A stretch of DNA of 64,000 nt from the NCBI GenBank assembly GCA_041399065.1, contig JAWKTN010000003.1, forward strand, positions 992,001 through 1,056,000, given 5' to 3'. This stretch comes from JAGQPD01 sp020426865 (GTDB taxonomy: Bacteria; Planctomycetota; Planctomycetia; Pirellulales; Pirellulaceae). Positions 55,900 to 64,000 of the stretch are shown in pieces (positions within the stretch are counted from its first letter, which is position 1; every line of letters begins with the position of its first letter). The translations under genes were made by a program, and so were the position numbers. The notes beneath the pieces were generated by a model. It had not been told where the DNA came from. It saw only the letters and a list, made by a program, of their open reading frames with translations, and ran no database searches.

Positions 55900-58800
55900 C
55901 TAAATGTGTCCAATGAGGGGGTTCCAATTCACGTCGATTCGCGAGTGGATTCGCGGGACAAGTTCGGCGGATTCCGGACGATTATCCAACAGGTTTGCGG
56001 CGAAGTTGGCGATGGGTACAAAGCCAACTTCCATACATGCGGACAACACATCGTGTCGGATGGGTACGTTGGTTGGTTCTTGTTCCAGTGTTTCAATCGC
56101 TTCGCTGTCGGGCGCGGGCAACGCCGCCTCTGGACCGGACAACATCAATCGAGCGGAGCCTCCGCACTCCCAGACGCTGGTGTTGGAGCGGGTGAGCATT
56201 TGTCGGAACCACGCGAGCTTGGGGCGCGGATCCGGGTGCGACTCGTCGTGCGGACCGAGGTCATTCATGCCTTGAATTGCAGCGACGCAATCGGTTTCCT
56301 GGACAATATCCTGCAGGGTAACGCAGCAGGCGCTCAGGAGTGTGTTGACGAAACGCTCGAAGTATTCGCTATCTTCCGCAATGACGGTGGCCAGGCCGCC
56401 GACTTCACTCAGCAATTCGTTTTGTACGATTTGTTCGACACGGGCCACGGCGCGTGCCATGTGCAACGGTAGCGACTCGCATACGGAATGAACCAGCCGG
56501 TGAGAATGCTCGGAGCTTTTCTCGAGGCCGACCGCGTCCTTTTCGAAGGCTTCGCGCAAGTCATTGGCCGTTGTCAAAAGCGACGCAGACATGGCATGGA
56601 AGGTGTCGGCCCACGTCGCGAGTTCCTTTTGAATCGCCTTCAACAGGTGCTCCATGCACTCCAATGCAAAATCGCAATTGGCCAGTTGGACGTATTGATT
56701 GAGCAACATCCCTGGCGCTCCGGTGGTTGCCGGGCCCTTGCTGGTCAAGGAGTTGGCAATCGCCGACTCGATAGCTTCGCGGCTGGTGGCTACCTCGCGG
56801 CGAACCTCGTGCGTTTTTTCGGCCAACAGTGTGAATCGCTGCCGGCAGGCAGTGAGTGTAGCTTCGGTCCCCCACAGTCGGGACACAGGGGTGTCAATGA
56901 GGGCGCTGATCGTATAGGCCAGGGACTGTCCGAGCTTCATCCCTTCGCGAGCGAGAGCGGTTTGAACACGTTGCAGGTTTTTCCGGTGCGACGGTTCGCG
57001 AGCTTCCGCATCGTCGTCGGCGAGTAGGAATCGCGCGGCGTTGCGGATTGTTTCGCGAATCGCTGTGGCGGCTGCCGCCATCTTCTGTTTGTTCTTGATT
57101 TCGGACTCTGCGGGGAGGACGCTTGCCAAGTGTCTGGAAAACCGCTCGGCAAGCGGTTCCCGCAGAACTTCCTTGGCCACCTCGTAGACGCGAGAGGTCA
57201 ATTTCGGCACGGTCAATCCCGAGCGGTCGAAGGTGAGCGCCGTGAATTTCTCTGGGAGGAATGTGTCGGCTGTCGCTTTTTCTTTACCCAGCCAGTGGAG
57301 CAGGACGTGGGACGCCAGTTGTTTGGCGGCCAGCTTCAAGGCCTCTTGGTTCATCATTTCGATGAATCCCAGCCCAAAGGTACGGACATAGGGGACATCG
57401 TCTGGTGGCGCTTCACTGCGACTCTTGGTAAAAAACGCTCCACAATGGGTCGCGACGTTCAAGAACAGGTATTCGGAGATGTTATCGACCGCGGATTCGA
57501 ATTCATCGGGCCGCAGGTCTTCTCCCAGGTCCAGCAGGTACGTGTGGTCGAAGGGGGGGGTGGACTTGTCGAAGGCCGGCAGACCGCAGCTGGTATCACC
57601 CGGATAGCCTTCGGAATGAGCGAAGTGTTTCAGCTCGCTTAAGCAAGCGTACGAATTCGCCACAGTCAGATCTCTGTCACTAGCGAATCGCCCAGTGGAG
57701 TGTAGTAGGATGCCAGTGATGGAGCCATGTTCCAGGGCCAGTTCTTCAAAGGCAGTCCGGACGGTGTAACCCATGTCGATAACGCTGCCGCTTCCGATAC
57801 CACCGGCGATCGACGTAACGATGTATACCCTCGGCGTTGGATCGGGGGCCATGCTCACAAGTTGGGCCGTCCGTTCGACTTGTTCTTGATCACACGTGTG
57901 CGACAGCAGCTTATGCAGCCGCTGCATGATTTCTTCGTGGTGATCGATGAACGCGAGACGCCCGAGCGGACGGAGCCCTTCGGTTTGCAGACTACGCGGG
58001 ATGTTGTAGATCCAGCGGCGGCTAAGCCATGCGAGGTGCAGTTGTTTGTCGCCGCGATACTCTTCGGGGCGACGTAGGGGGATTCCCAGTGTCTCATTGA
58101 ATTCCAGGCAGTCGTTGCCCAGGCTCATCGTGGCTGCCGCCAGGTCGCGTTCGTCGCTATCCATGCATAACCAGGCGATCGACGGGAATTCGTTCCGTTC
58201 GCCCAACCGGTCGAACAGACGCTTGCGGAACCGGCGAACCGCTTGCGTGGCCGTTTGACCAATCGCGATCACGATGGTGGGATGAAACGAGGCATTGACC
58301 AGGTCGATATCGAGCGACGGGAGTCGGGTGATCTTGGGCGCGACCCGAACGAGCGGCGCGGCGCTTTCAGACATGACCAGTGTCGAGCCGGGGGTCGGTG
58401 GACCGACGTGCGTCTTGGCATCTGTCTTGATGCTGTGGGACGAACCGCCAGACAACGGCCGCGACCTGGCGATGGGGGAAGTGTGGTCGCGGCGTTCGCT
58501 CAGCGCTTCGACCATGGCCATGCAGCTTGGGAAGCGACTGTCTGGATTCTTCGACAGTGCCCTGGAAATGACGGATTGATCGCCGCGCGGCAGTGGGCTC
58601 AGTTTCGGACGGCTATGCAGGTGTTGGGCGGCCAATTGTGCCGCGGTGGTGCCGGAGAACGGACGGTGCCCGGTCAACATTTCCTGATAGACGATCGCCA
58701 GGCTGTATTGATCGCTCGCCTTGCACGGCCGGCCATCGAACAGTTCAGGGGCGGCGTACGTCGGCGTGAGCCCGCCCATCAGCGATTGGGTATGGTCGTG

Positions 58801-59346
58801 GATATCCTTGACCAGGCCGAAGTCGCCGACCTTGATGTGACTGCTGAGCAGCAGCAGGTTTTCGGGCTTGATATCCAGATGTTGCAGCGAGTGGACTTGG
58901 CCAATGAAGTCCAGTGCATCGGCCGTATCGCGCATGAACCGCAGTAGTTCATCGCGGGGGATACCGGTATGCCCTTGTTCGAGGTACTTATTGAAGGCAT
59001 CGCGAAGGCTCATTTCGGCCAATTCGGTGATCACCACGAGTTGGCCGTTGACGACTTCGATGCGATCGAGTGCCAACAAGAACGGGTGTCGCAGCTCTTT
59101 GATGCGGTTGAGTGCTTTGAGTTCGCGCTGTGCGCGGTTTTCGTCGTGGTAGCCATAGATGAACTTGATGGCTTTTTGGATGCCACCAGGTGCTTCGGCG
59201 GTCCAGACTTCACCGTAACCTCCCGCGCCAATTTGTTCGCGCAACAGATACCCGAGAATCGGTTCGGCGGTGGTGGGGGTGGCGGTCAAGGGGCTGCTGT
59301 CTTTCAAAAGGCTGGGACTTGTCAAGGAAGTCCCGCGAGTCACCAA
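55900..59346 (-). CDS. Ser/Thr protein kinase fused to a tubulin-like (Tubulin_2-type) domain
   Basis: The start is TTG 59346 or GTG 59343. Residues 30-290 are a Hanks-type kinase: G-loop IGAGGYGEVW (39-48), Lys61, catalytic loop HLDIKPEN (156-163; Asp158, no Arg before it) and DFG at 175-177, then PTYAAPE and DQYSLAIVYQEMLTG. A Ser/Pro-rich linker (290-340) follows. From about residue 355 a second domain has IAIGQTATQAVRRF and, at 515-520, GGIGSG inside TSIAGGIGSGSVIDMGY. This G-box pattern is the hallmark of tubulin/FtsZ GTPases and of the bacterial Tubulin_2 family. The last 350 residues are helical. No transmembrane segment is seen. The AAA ATPase gene lies 128 bases upstream and the diguanylate cyclase gene 18 bases downstream. 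Function is unknown; GTP-dependent assembly coupled to phosphorylation is inference. Confidence 0.85.
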   Translation of the reverse strand: MVTRGTSLTSPSLLKDSSPLTATPTTAEPILGYLLREQIGAGGYGEVWTAEAPGGIQKAIKFIYGYHDENRAQRELKALNRIKELRHPFLLALDRIEVVNGQLVVITELAEMSLRDAFNKYLEQGHTGIPRDELLRFMRDTADALDFIGQVHSLQHLDIKPENLLLLSSHIKVGDFGLVKDIHDHTQSLMGGLTPTYAAPELFDGRPCKASDQYSLAIVYQEMLTGHRPFSGTTAAQLAAQHLHSRPKLSPLPRGDQSVISRALSKNPDSRFPSCMAMVEALSERRDHTSPIARSRPLSGGSSHSIKTDAKTHVGPPTPGSTLVMSESAAPLVRVAPKITRLPSLDIDLVNASFHPTIVIAIGQTATQAVRRFRKRLFDRLGERNEFPSIAWLCMDSDERDLAAATMSLGNDCLEFNETLGIPLRRPEEYRGDKQLHLAWLSRRWIYNIPRSLQTEGLRPLGRLAFIDHHEEIMQRLHKLLSHTCDQEQVERTAQLVSMAPDPTPRVYIVTSIAGGIGSGSVIDMGYTVRTAFEELALEHGSITGILLHSTGRFASDRDLTVANSYACLSELKHFAHSEGYPGDTSCGLPAFDKSTPPFDHTYLLDLGEDLRPDEFESAVDNISEYLFLNVATHCGAFFTKSRSEAPPDDVPYVRTFGLGFIEMMNQEALKLAAKQLASHVLLHWLGKEKATADTFLPEKFTALTFDRSGLTVPKLTSRVYEVAKEVLREPLAERFSRHLASVLPAESEIKNKQKMAAAATAIRETIRNAARFLLADDDAEAREPSHRKNLQRVQTALAREGMKLGQSLAYTISALIDTPVSRLWGTEATLTACRQRFTLLAEKTHEVRREVATSREAIESAIANSLTSKGPATTGAPGMLLNQYVQLANCDFALECMEHLLKAIQKELATWADTFHAMSASLLTTANDLREAFEKDAVGLEKSSEHSHRLVHSVCESLPLHMARAVARVEQIVQNELLSEVGGLATVIAEDSEYFERFVNTLLSACCVTLQDIVQETDCVAAIQGMNDLGPHDESHPDPRPKLAWFRQMLTRSNTSVWECGGSARLMLSGPEAALPAPDSEAIETLEQEPTNVPIRHDVLSACMEVGFVPIANFAANLLDNRPESAELVPRIHSRIDVNWNPLIGHI

Positions 59347-59474
59347 CTAAGTGTAGCTTTTACTCAACGCACGAACGGCTCTTGGACGAATTTCGCGTAA
59401 CGGACTGATCATTGCATTCGCTACAGGTCGTACGATAGGGTCAACGGTTCGCGGCGGACCCTGACGCGACAATA

Positions 59475-61010
59475 CTAGGACATGGAAGTGTTAAAGGTAT
59501 GATTCAGTGGAATGCTGGTGGACTCGTTGGGTGCCGGCGCGGCGGTTGTGGGTGTGGGGCCGGCGTTGGCTGGTGCTGTTGCGGGGCGGTCTGTCGTTTG
59601 CGGTGCCGCATCCGTGGCCGCTGGTGCCACACGTTCGTGCCTGCCGGACTCGACCTGCGACCAATCCTTCTTAGCGGCTTCTTCGTTAATGACGATCGTA
59701 AAGTAGCTGGCGGTGACGCGGTCGAAGTACTCGTCACGCATTTCCATCGGCAGGTCGTTGTAGACGCAATAGTTGCGGATTTGGCTGAGTAGATCGCGCG
59801 GGTGGCAGCGGCGCATGGCGCGGCCCGCCCGTTGGTAGTGCTTGGTGACGAGATAATCGACGACGTCCGGGCGGTATTCACAGCCGAAGGCTGCGGCGTA
59901 GATTTCGAACAGTCGATGGAATTCGTCTTCGCCGGGGTCGGTGATTTCCACTTTGTAGGGGATGCGTCGCAGGAAGGCGTCATCGACCAGGTCTTTGGGT
60001 TCCAGGTTCGTGGAGAAGATGATCAGCTGTTCGAAGGGGACTTGGATTTTCTTTCCGGTGGGAAGTGCCAGGTAATCGACACGGTTTTCGAGTGGCACGA
60101 TCCAGCGGTTGAGCAATTCCGTGGGCTCGATGCGTTGTCGGCCAAAGTCGTCGACGAGCAGGCACCCGCAATTGCTTTTCATTTGCAGCGGGGCCTCGCA
60201 GACGTTGCTGCGAGGGTCGTGGCGCATTTCCAGAGCGTCCATGGTCAGTTCGCCGCCGACAACGACGGTGGGACGGCGAATTTTCAGCCAACGGCGGTCG
60301 TAGGCGGCCGACATGACGATGCTGTGTTCGTCGTCGTCGTCGGGGGCCGATTCATGTACGGCGGCGTCATAGAGCTTGATGATCTGGCCATCTTCAAAAA
60401 TGGCGTTGGGGATCCAGATCCGCTGGCCAAAACAGGCGGTGATCCGGCGGGCCAGTGTCGATTTCCCGTTGCCCGGTTCCCCGTATAGGAAGAGCCCAGC
60501 GCCGGAATTGATCGCCGGACCAAGGCTTTCGAAGAGATTTTCGTCGATCGTAATCGTGCGAAATGCTTGGAGCAATTGTTCACGGCGGGGCGATTCGGCG
60601 CGGATCGTCTGGGCTTCGCTTGACAGCACGTAGTCCATCAAGGGGACGGGGGCGGGGCCGACGTAGGCACAGGCGGACATTGCGGCCTGAGCCCGATCGC
60701 GCCCGCTTTCGGTCAACATATAGACATAGTCGTTGAACGGTGCCGAGCCCTTGTGGACGAGCAACTGACGCTCGCGTTGTGACCGGAAGACGTCTTCCAG
60801 CATCCGGAAGGGAATGCACAGGTCGTCGGCAAGTTTGCGTCCGGTGGCGACACCCGTGACGAGTAACCGCTTTTGCACCAGTGACTCGACGACGGAGACC
60901 GGAATCCCAAGGTCGTCCAATTCACGGGGCTCGTTAGGACGGTAGGACTCTTCGGCGAGAATGGCAGCCAACAGGCCGTCACGGGATGCTTGGTAGTCCG
61001 AGTTGTGCAT
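59475..61010 (-). CDS. AAA family ATPase with winged-helix-like N-terminus
   Basis: The start is set at ATG 61010 (MHNSDYQASRDGLL); the frame extends to 61082 without added similarity. Residues 1-150 are helical, with a PVSVVESLVQKRLLVTG segment resembling a winged-helix or ATPase-associated N-domain. The ATPase core has Walker A GEPGNGKST, Walker B GCLLVDDFG, a sensor-like IIFSTNLEP and an arginine-finger region FLRRIPYKV. The last 60 residues are a Pro/Ala/Thr-rich low-complexity tail. It is probably a chaperone- or motor-like ATPase of the MoxR/AAA kind and is transcribed in the same direction as the kinase gene, 128 bases ahead of it. Confidence 0.8.
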   Translation of the reverse strand: MHNSDYQASRDGLLAAILAEESYRPNEPRELDDLGIPVSVVESLVQKRLLVTGVATGRKLADDLCIPFRMLEDVFRSQRERQLLVHKGSAPFNDYVYMLTESGRDRAQAAMSACAYVGPAPVPLMDYVLSSEAQTIRAESPRREQLLQAFRTITIDENLFESLGPAINSGAGLFLYGEPGNGKSTLARRITACFGQRIWIPNAIFEDGQIIKLYDAAVHESAPDDDDEHSIVMSAAYDRRWLKIRRPTVVVGGELTMDALEMRHDPRSNVCEAPLQMKSNCGCLLVDDFGRQRIEPTELLNRWIVPLENRVDYLALPTGKKIQVPFEQLIIFSTNLEPKDLVDDAFLRRIPYKVEITDPGEDEFHRLFEIYAAAFGCEYRPDVVDYLVTKHYQRAGRAMRRCHPRDLLSQIRNYCVYNDLPMEMRDEYFDRVTASYFTIVINEEAAKKDWSQVESGRHERVAPAATDAAPQTTDRPATAPANAGPTPTTAAPAPNESTSIPLNHTFNTSMS

Positions 61011-61292
61011 GATCGTCACATTCCCTTTGTTCGTCAAATTCGAAAATCGTGTGCCCAGTGGCCGGACGATGTATGGACGCACTGGATAAGCAAGCGTAGG
61101 TCACGATTTAGTGCGCCGTGGCCCGTGGGCCGGGCGGCCAGCCCGATCGACTGGGCAGGCGGAAAAATCTTTGTGTGCCATGCAATTGGATGCTATGTAC
61201 TTATGGGCTGGGAGTCTGCATAGCGTGATGTGGACGTTCAACCATGCCCCATTATGCGGGATTTCCGCACACTAAGAGGACTTCATCGGACC

Positions 61293-62456
61293 ATGACTTC
61301 CAAGGCTGAATCAACCAAGAGTCGCCTAGCGCTCGAACCGTCGGTGTGGTTTTTTGCCGGGCAATTGGACAAATCAGAACCGGTGCGTCATGTGCCGGTT
61401 GTGACGACGCCCTTTCGCATCGGTCGTCGCTCGAATTTGGAACTGACCTTGCCGTGTGACTGTGTTTCGAAGGAGCACGCGGAGATCCTCGACCGCGACG
61501 GGACGTTGTACGTACGCGATTTGGGTAGTACCAACGGTACGTATGTCAACGGAAATAGAATTACGGGAGAGGCCACGCTTTCGGAAGGGGATATCGTTCA
61601 ATTCGCGACCGTCGTGTTTCGAGTGGGACGCGAACGAGATCACCAGACCGAAGGACATACGATCGAAGAGGATGCTTGCGATCGCGCGCTGGCACTGATG
61701 CAATTCGATCGCTTGTTGAATGACAATGCGGTGGTGCCGTTCTACCAGCCGATCGTGCGATTGGACGATGAGGCCATGCCGATTGTCGCCTACGAAGTGC
61801 TGGGACGCAGCCGCCTGTTCGGTTTGAACACTCCCCGCGAAATGTTCGCGACGGCATCGCAACTGAGTCTGGAAGCGGAATTGAGCCGTACGTTCCGACG
61901 CCAAGGCGTGGAAGTGGCACGACGCTTTCCGGCGAGCGTCAATTTGTATGTCAACACGCATCCGGTTGAGTTGGTCGAAGAGGGACTGATTGAATCGTTG
62001 CAGGATTTGCGCAAGGCAAGCCCCACGCAGCCGATGATGTTGGAGATCCATGAGGCGGCCGTTACCAAACCGGAAACGATTCAGCACCTCCGCAATGTAT
62101 TGACTGATCTGGACATCGGGCTGGCATTCGACGACTTTGGTGCCGGACAAGCTCGGCTGGTCGAGCTCAGCGAGGTCCGACCCGACTGTTTGAAGTTCGA
62201 TAAGAAACTGATTCAAGGGCTGCATCGGGCACCCCCCAGCCGCCAGAAAGTCGTCGAACTGTTGGTGCGGATGGTCAACGAATTGGAGATCCTTCCGCTG
62301 GCCGAGTGCGTTGAGAACAAGGCCGAACATGAAGTCCTGCAGCAGATGGGATTTCGTTTGGGGCAAGGATTTTATTACGGTCGTCCCGCCTCGATCTCCC
62401 ACTACGTGCCGGAACATGGTCTCGCCGAAAATGTTGGCGAAGCTACCATCGGGTGA
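61293..62456 (+). CDS. FHA-EAL protein (phosphopeptide-binding + c-di-GMP phosphodiesterase-like)
   Basis: The start at ATG 61293 (MTSKAESTKS) is preferred; AGAGGA lies 13-17 bases before it. The FHA domain (about residues 30-125) has FRIGRRSNLELTL, VSKEHAEI and LGSTNGTYVNG, the phosphothreonine-binding pattern. An EAL-type domain follows (about 150-380): AYEVLGRSR in place of EAL, LYVN, LEIHE, IGLAFDDFGAGQ, CLKFDKKLI and ECVENKAEHEVLQQ...GRPAS. Metal and catalytic acidic residues and the lysine are largely kept, so phosphodiesterase activity is possible though untested. It is transcribed divergently from the AAA gene, about 280 bases away, and could bind the product of the nearby kinase. Confidence 0.85.
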   Translation: MTSKAESTKSRLALEPSVWFFAGQLDKSEPVRHVPVVTTPFRIGRRSNLELTLPCDCVSKEHAEILDRDGTLYVRDLGSTNGTYVNGNRITGEATLSEGDIVQFATVVFRVGRERDHQTEGHTIEEDACDRALALMQFDRLLNDNAVVPFYQPIVRLDDEAMPIVAYEVLGRSRLFGLNTPREMFATASQLSLEAELSRTFRRQGVEVARRFPASVNLYVNTHPVELVEEGLIESLQDLRKASPTQPMMLEIHEAAVTKPETIQHLRNVLTDLDIGLAFDDFGAGQARLVELSEVRPDCLKFDKKLIQGLHRAPPSRQKVVELLVRMVNELEILPLAECVENKAEHEVLQQMGFRLGQGFYYGRPASISHYVPEHGLAENVGEATIG

Positions 62457-62759
62457 TCTTCGCCCCATCTCTCACGTTCGGGGCCGCCACTCCAAAATGC
62501 CACTTGATACCTCGAACCGCGAGGTATTCGAACTTGCTGCCCCTCCCTTCCGCTGCGGCTAGCATCGTGCGAGCCCGGTGATTATGGTAGGTCGTGGTGC
62601 GGCCTTGGGCCGCCGATTGGGGTGCACGGTAAACATTCGAGCTAACATTCGAGCCAACATTCGAGCCAACATTCGAGGCAACATTCGAGGCAACATTCGA
62701 GGCAACATTCGAGCCGACGGGCATCGCAGGTACGCGGGCGTGGGCGAGGAGTCATTGAC
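62457..62759. other. Intergenic region containing a 12-bp tandem repeat
   Basis: This 303-bp region lies between the FHA-EAL and isomerase-like genes. Apart from the 12-bp repeat array at 62632-62715 and a GAGGAG RBS at 62746-62751, nothing is recognised. Confidence 0.5.
62632..62715. repeat. Seven-unit 12-bp tandem repeat
   Basis: The unit AACATTCGAG(CC/GC/CT) is repeated seven times without interruption just upstream of the isomerase-like gene. Variation is limited to the last two bases. Because 12 is a multiple of 3 the array is open in several frames, but no gene is evident. Confidence 0.92.
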
Positions 62760-63653
62760 GTGTCTGAGGAGCAAGCGACCGAACTGAGTGTCCAGTTGTG
62801 GACGGTTCGCGAACAACTGTCGCATGACAGCGAGGCGACATTGCGGGCACTTGGGGCGATCGGCTATCGCCAGATTGAATTGATGGACGTGTGCGGTACC
62901 CGCGACTTGCTGCCTGTCGTGCGAGACCTGGGACTGGTTGTCCGCTCCGCTTTTTTTGACTGGAATACGGTGCTGAGGCTGTCGGGTACGGGGCCCGTCG
63001 GAGCAGGCCGCCCCGAGGTCATCCGAGCGGACCGCGACGGTTTTCTGCGGACGTTGGAAGCTGCGTTGGAATGGGGCGTGCGGTACCTGGTGTTTGGCTA
63101 TTTACGGCCGGATCAACGCGGCGCCGCCGATGATTATCGACGTCTGGCCGCGTGTCTCAATCTGGCGGGTGAGCTGGCGGCGAAGGCGGGGATCGAACTG
63201 AACTACCACAATCACGCCTTTGAGTTCCAGTCCCTGGCCGACGGCCTAACGCCCATGGATATCCTGGTCGCGAGGCTCGACCCACAATGGGTGCGGTTTG
63301 AACTTGACATCTTTTGGTGCCAGATGGGTGGAAGGGATGCCTTGGATCTGTTGCGAAGTATCCGCGGCCGGGTGGCACAAATCCATCTTAAGGACGGTCG
63401 ATTGGAGGCGGCACCGTGCTACGACGAGAGCAGCAGCCAGTGCTGGCAAGTGTGTGAGTTGGGGCAAGGTGGGATGGATATAGCGGCAGTGGTTACCGAA
63501 TCAGTGCGGCAGGGGATCGAGCAGTTTCACGTTGAGCAAGACTGGTCGGACGATCCGCTGAAGAGTTTGGCGGAGTCGTTACGGTTCTGGCGCCGTTTGG
63601 TGGACCTCAATTTGATTTTCGACGCCCACGATTCCGTCCACGCGACCGGCTAG
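62760..63653 (+). CDS. Sugar phosphate isomerase/epimerase-like TIM-barrel protein
   Basis: GTG start preceded by GAGGAG 8-13 bases upstream. The 297-residue protein opens LSVQLWTVREQL and has LGAIGYRQIELMDVCG, then NYHNHAFEFQ, FELDIFWCQMGG, IHLKDGR and FHVEQDW. These are the metal-binding Glu/His/Asp-rich strands of the xylose-isomerase-like AP-endonuclease-2 family. There is no signal peptide, so it is cytosolic, in contrast to the Tat-exported relative at 41027-41968. Its 3' end overlaps the BON-domain gene on the opposite strand by 75 bases. Confidence 0.82.
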   Translation: MSEEQATELSVQLWTVREQLSHDSEATLRALGAIGYRQIELMDVCGTRDLLPVVRDLGLVVRSAFFDWNTVLRLSGTGPVGAGRPEVIRADRDGFLRTLEAALEWGVRYLVFGYLRPDQRGAADDYRRLAACLNLAGELAAKAGIELNYHNHAFEFQSLADGLTPMDILVARLDPQWVRFELDIFWCQMGGRDALDLLRSIRGRVAQIHLKDGRLEAAPCYDESSSQCWQVCELGQGGMDIAAVVTESVRQGIEQFHVEQDWSDDPLKSLAESLRFWRRLVDLNLIFDAHDSVHATG

Positions 63654-63863
63654 GACCTGGGCGATTTGCTTCATATAAAACGAAGGGACTTTACCCCGCA
63701 ATTTGGCGACGCCATCGGTTACGGTACAATCGAGAGCACGCAGGGCGGTGTAGGGGCATTCATGAAAGCGCGTCCGTAGTCGATGCGATACGGTTTCGTC
63801 GGCCGAGTCGGTTCGCAGTGTTCGATCGGATGTGTGTGGGTCAAAGGATGGATGGCGGTTCAT
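63579..63863 (-). CDS. BON-domain protein, small
   Basis: A 94-residue protein whose C-terminal two-thirds form a BON-like domain: CTVTDGVAKLRGKVPSFYMKQ and VDGIVGVENQIEV, the usual V..G.v.L.G.V......A......V.GV..V.N.I pattern. The ATG start (MNRHPSF) is clear. No signal peptide, so it is cytosolic or periplasm-independent. BON domains bind lipids or membranes. It overlaps the isomerase-like gene tail to tail. Confidence 0.75.
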   Translation of the reverse strand: MNRHPSFDPHTSDRTLRTDSADETVSHRLRTRFHECPYTALRALDCTVTDGVAKLRGKVPSFYMKQIAQVLAGRVDGIVGVENQIEVHQTAPEP

Positions 63864-63958
63864 CGTAGGGTCCCCCTCAACGGCCGGAAGGTTGGCTTGC
63901 GGGCGAACTCGGAAACGGCGTTTTTCCCGGTGATGGCTTTCGTGTTTCCTATTCTGTG

Positions 63959-64000
63959 TTTCATGATCTGTGTTTCATGATCTGCGTTTCATGATCTGCG
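63959..64000. repeat. 14-bp tandem repeat at window end
   Basis: Three units of TTTCATGATCTG(T/C)G run to the last base and probably continue outside the window. Confidence 0.8.

Noticed and set aside
62632..62715. Short regular repeats considered as a CRISPR array
   Set aside because: Units are contiguous 12-mers with no spacers and there are no cas genes nearby.
63783..63980. 65-codon plus-strand frame at the window end
   Set aside because: Antisense to the start of the BON gene, with no features; it runs into the 14-bp repeats.

Overview
The window looks like a chromosomal segment of a planctomycete, probably Pirellulaceae/Rhodopirellula-like. This is inferred from gene content: giant secreted proteins with tandem GEVED modules and an LExRxLLA-type N-terminus, PEP-CTERM proteins with an exosortase fused to an EpsI-like domain, a Ser/Thr kinase with a large accessory domain, frequent GTG/TTG starts and few clear Shine-Dalgarno sequences. 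No rRNA, tRNA or CRISPR array was seen.

Region 1 (1-12.6 kb), surface proteins: the 3' part of a Calx-beta/carbohydrate-binding-like protein (+); a start-less methyltransferase, a small PEP-CTERM protein and a PEP-CTERM metzincin-type protease (all -); and a 2378-residue protein with nine GEVED repeats (-), which has a visible promoter, RBS and terminator.

Region 2 (13.1-39.8 kb), a collinear exopolysaccharide/exosortase locus (all +): flippase, membrane-anchored methyltransferase, five GT4-type glycosyltransferases, an O-antigen ligase/polymerase, a PaaK/CapK-like adenylate-forming enzyme, a DUF362 protein, two AsnB-type amidotransferases, a zinc-ribbon methyltransferase, a two-domain MDR + Gfo/Idh oxidoreductase, a heparinase II/III-like protein, an exosortase with a C-terminal EpsI-like domain, and a membrane TPR protein. 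Many genes overlap by 1-4 bases. The locus probably makes and exports a modified polysaccharide; its exosortase probably processes PEP-CTERM proteins such as the two in region 1.

Region 3 (39.8-50.5 kb), metabolic genes separated by repeats: a frameshifted IS200/RAYT-like transposase, a Tat-exported TIM-barrel isomerase-like protein, a DapA/NanA-family lyase, a VKOR-thioredoxin fusion, an L-lactate permease with a hairpin repeat inside its coding sequence, a small coiled-coil protein, a frameshifted trypsin-like protein and a lipoprotein. The spaces hold composite REP-like elements whose central stems differ in sequence but stay self-complementary.

Region 4 (50.5-64 kb), signalling: a possible small RNA, a single-chain AmmeMemoRadiSam fusion (radical SAM + AMMECR1 + MEMO), then a group that may form an undescribed signalling system: a two-GGDEF membrane cyclase, a Ser/Thr kinase fused to a tubulin-like domain, an AAA ATPase, and a divergent FHA-EAL protein. 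The window ends with a TIM-barrel isomerase-like protein, a tail-overlapping BON protein and short tandem repeats.
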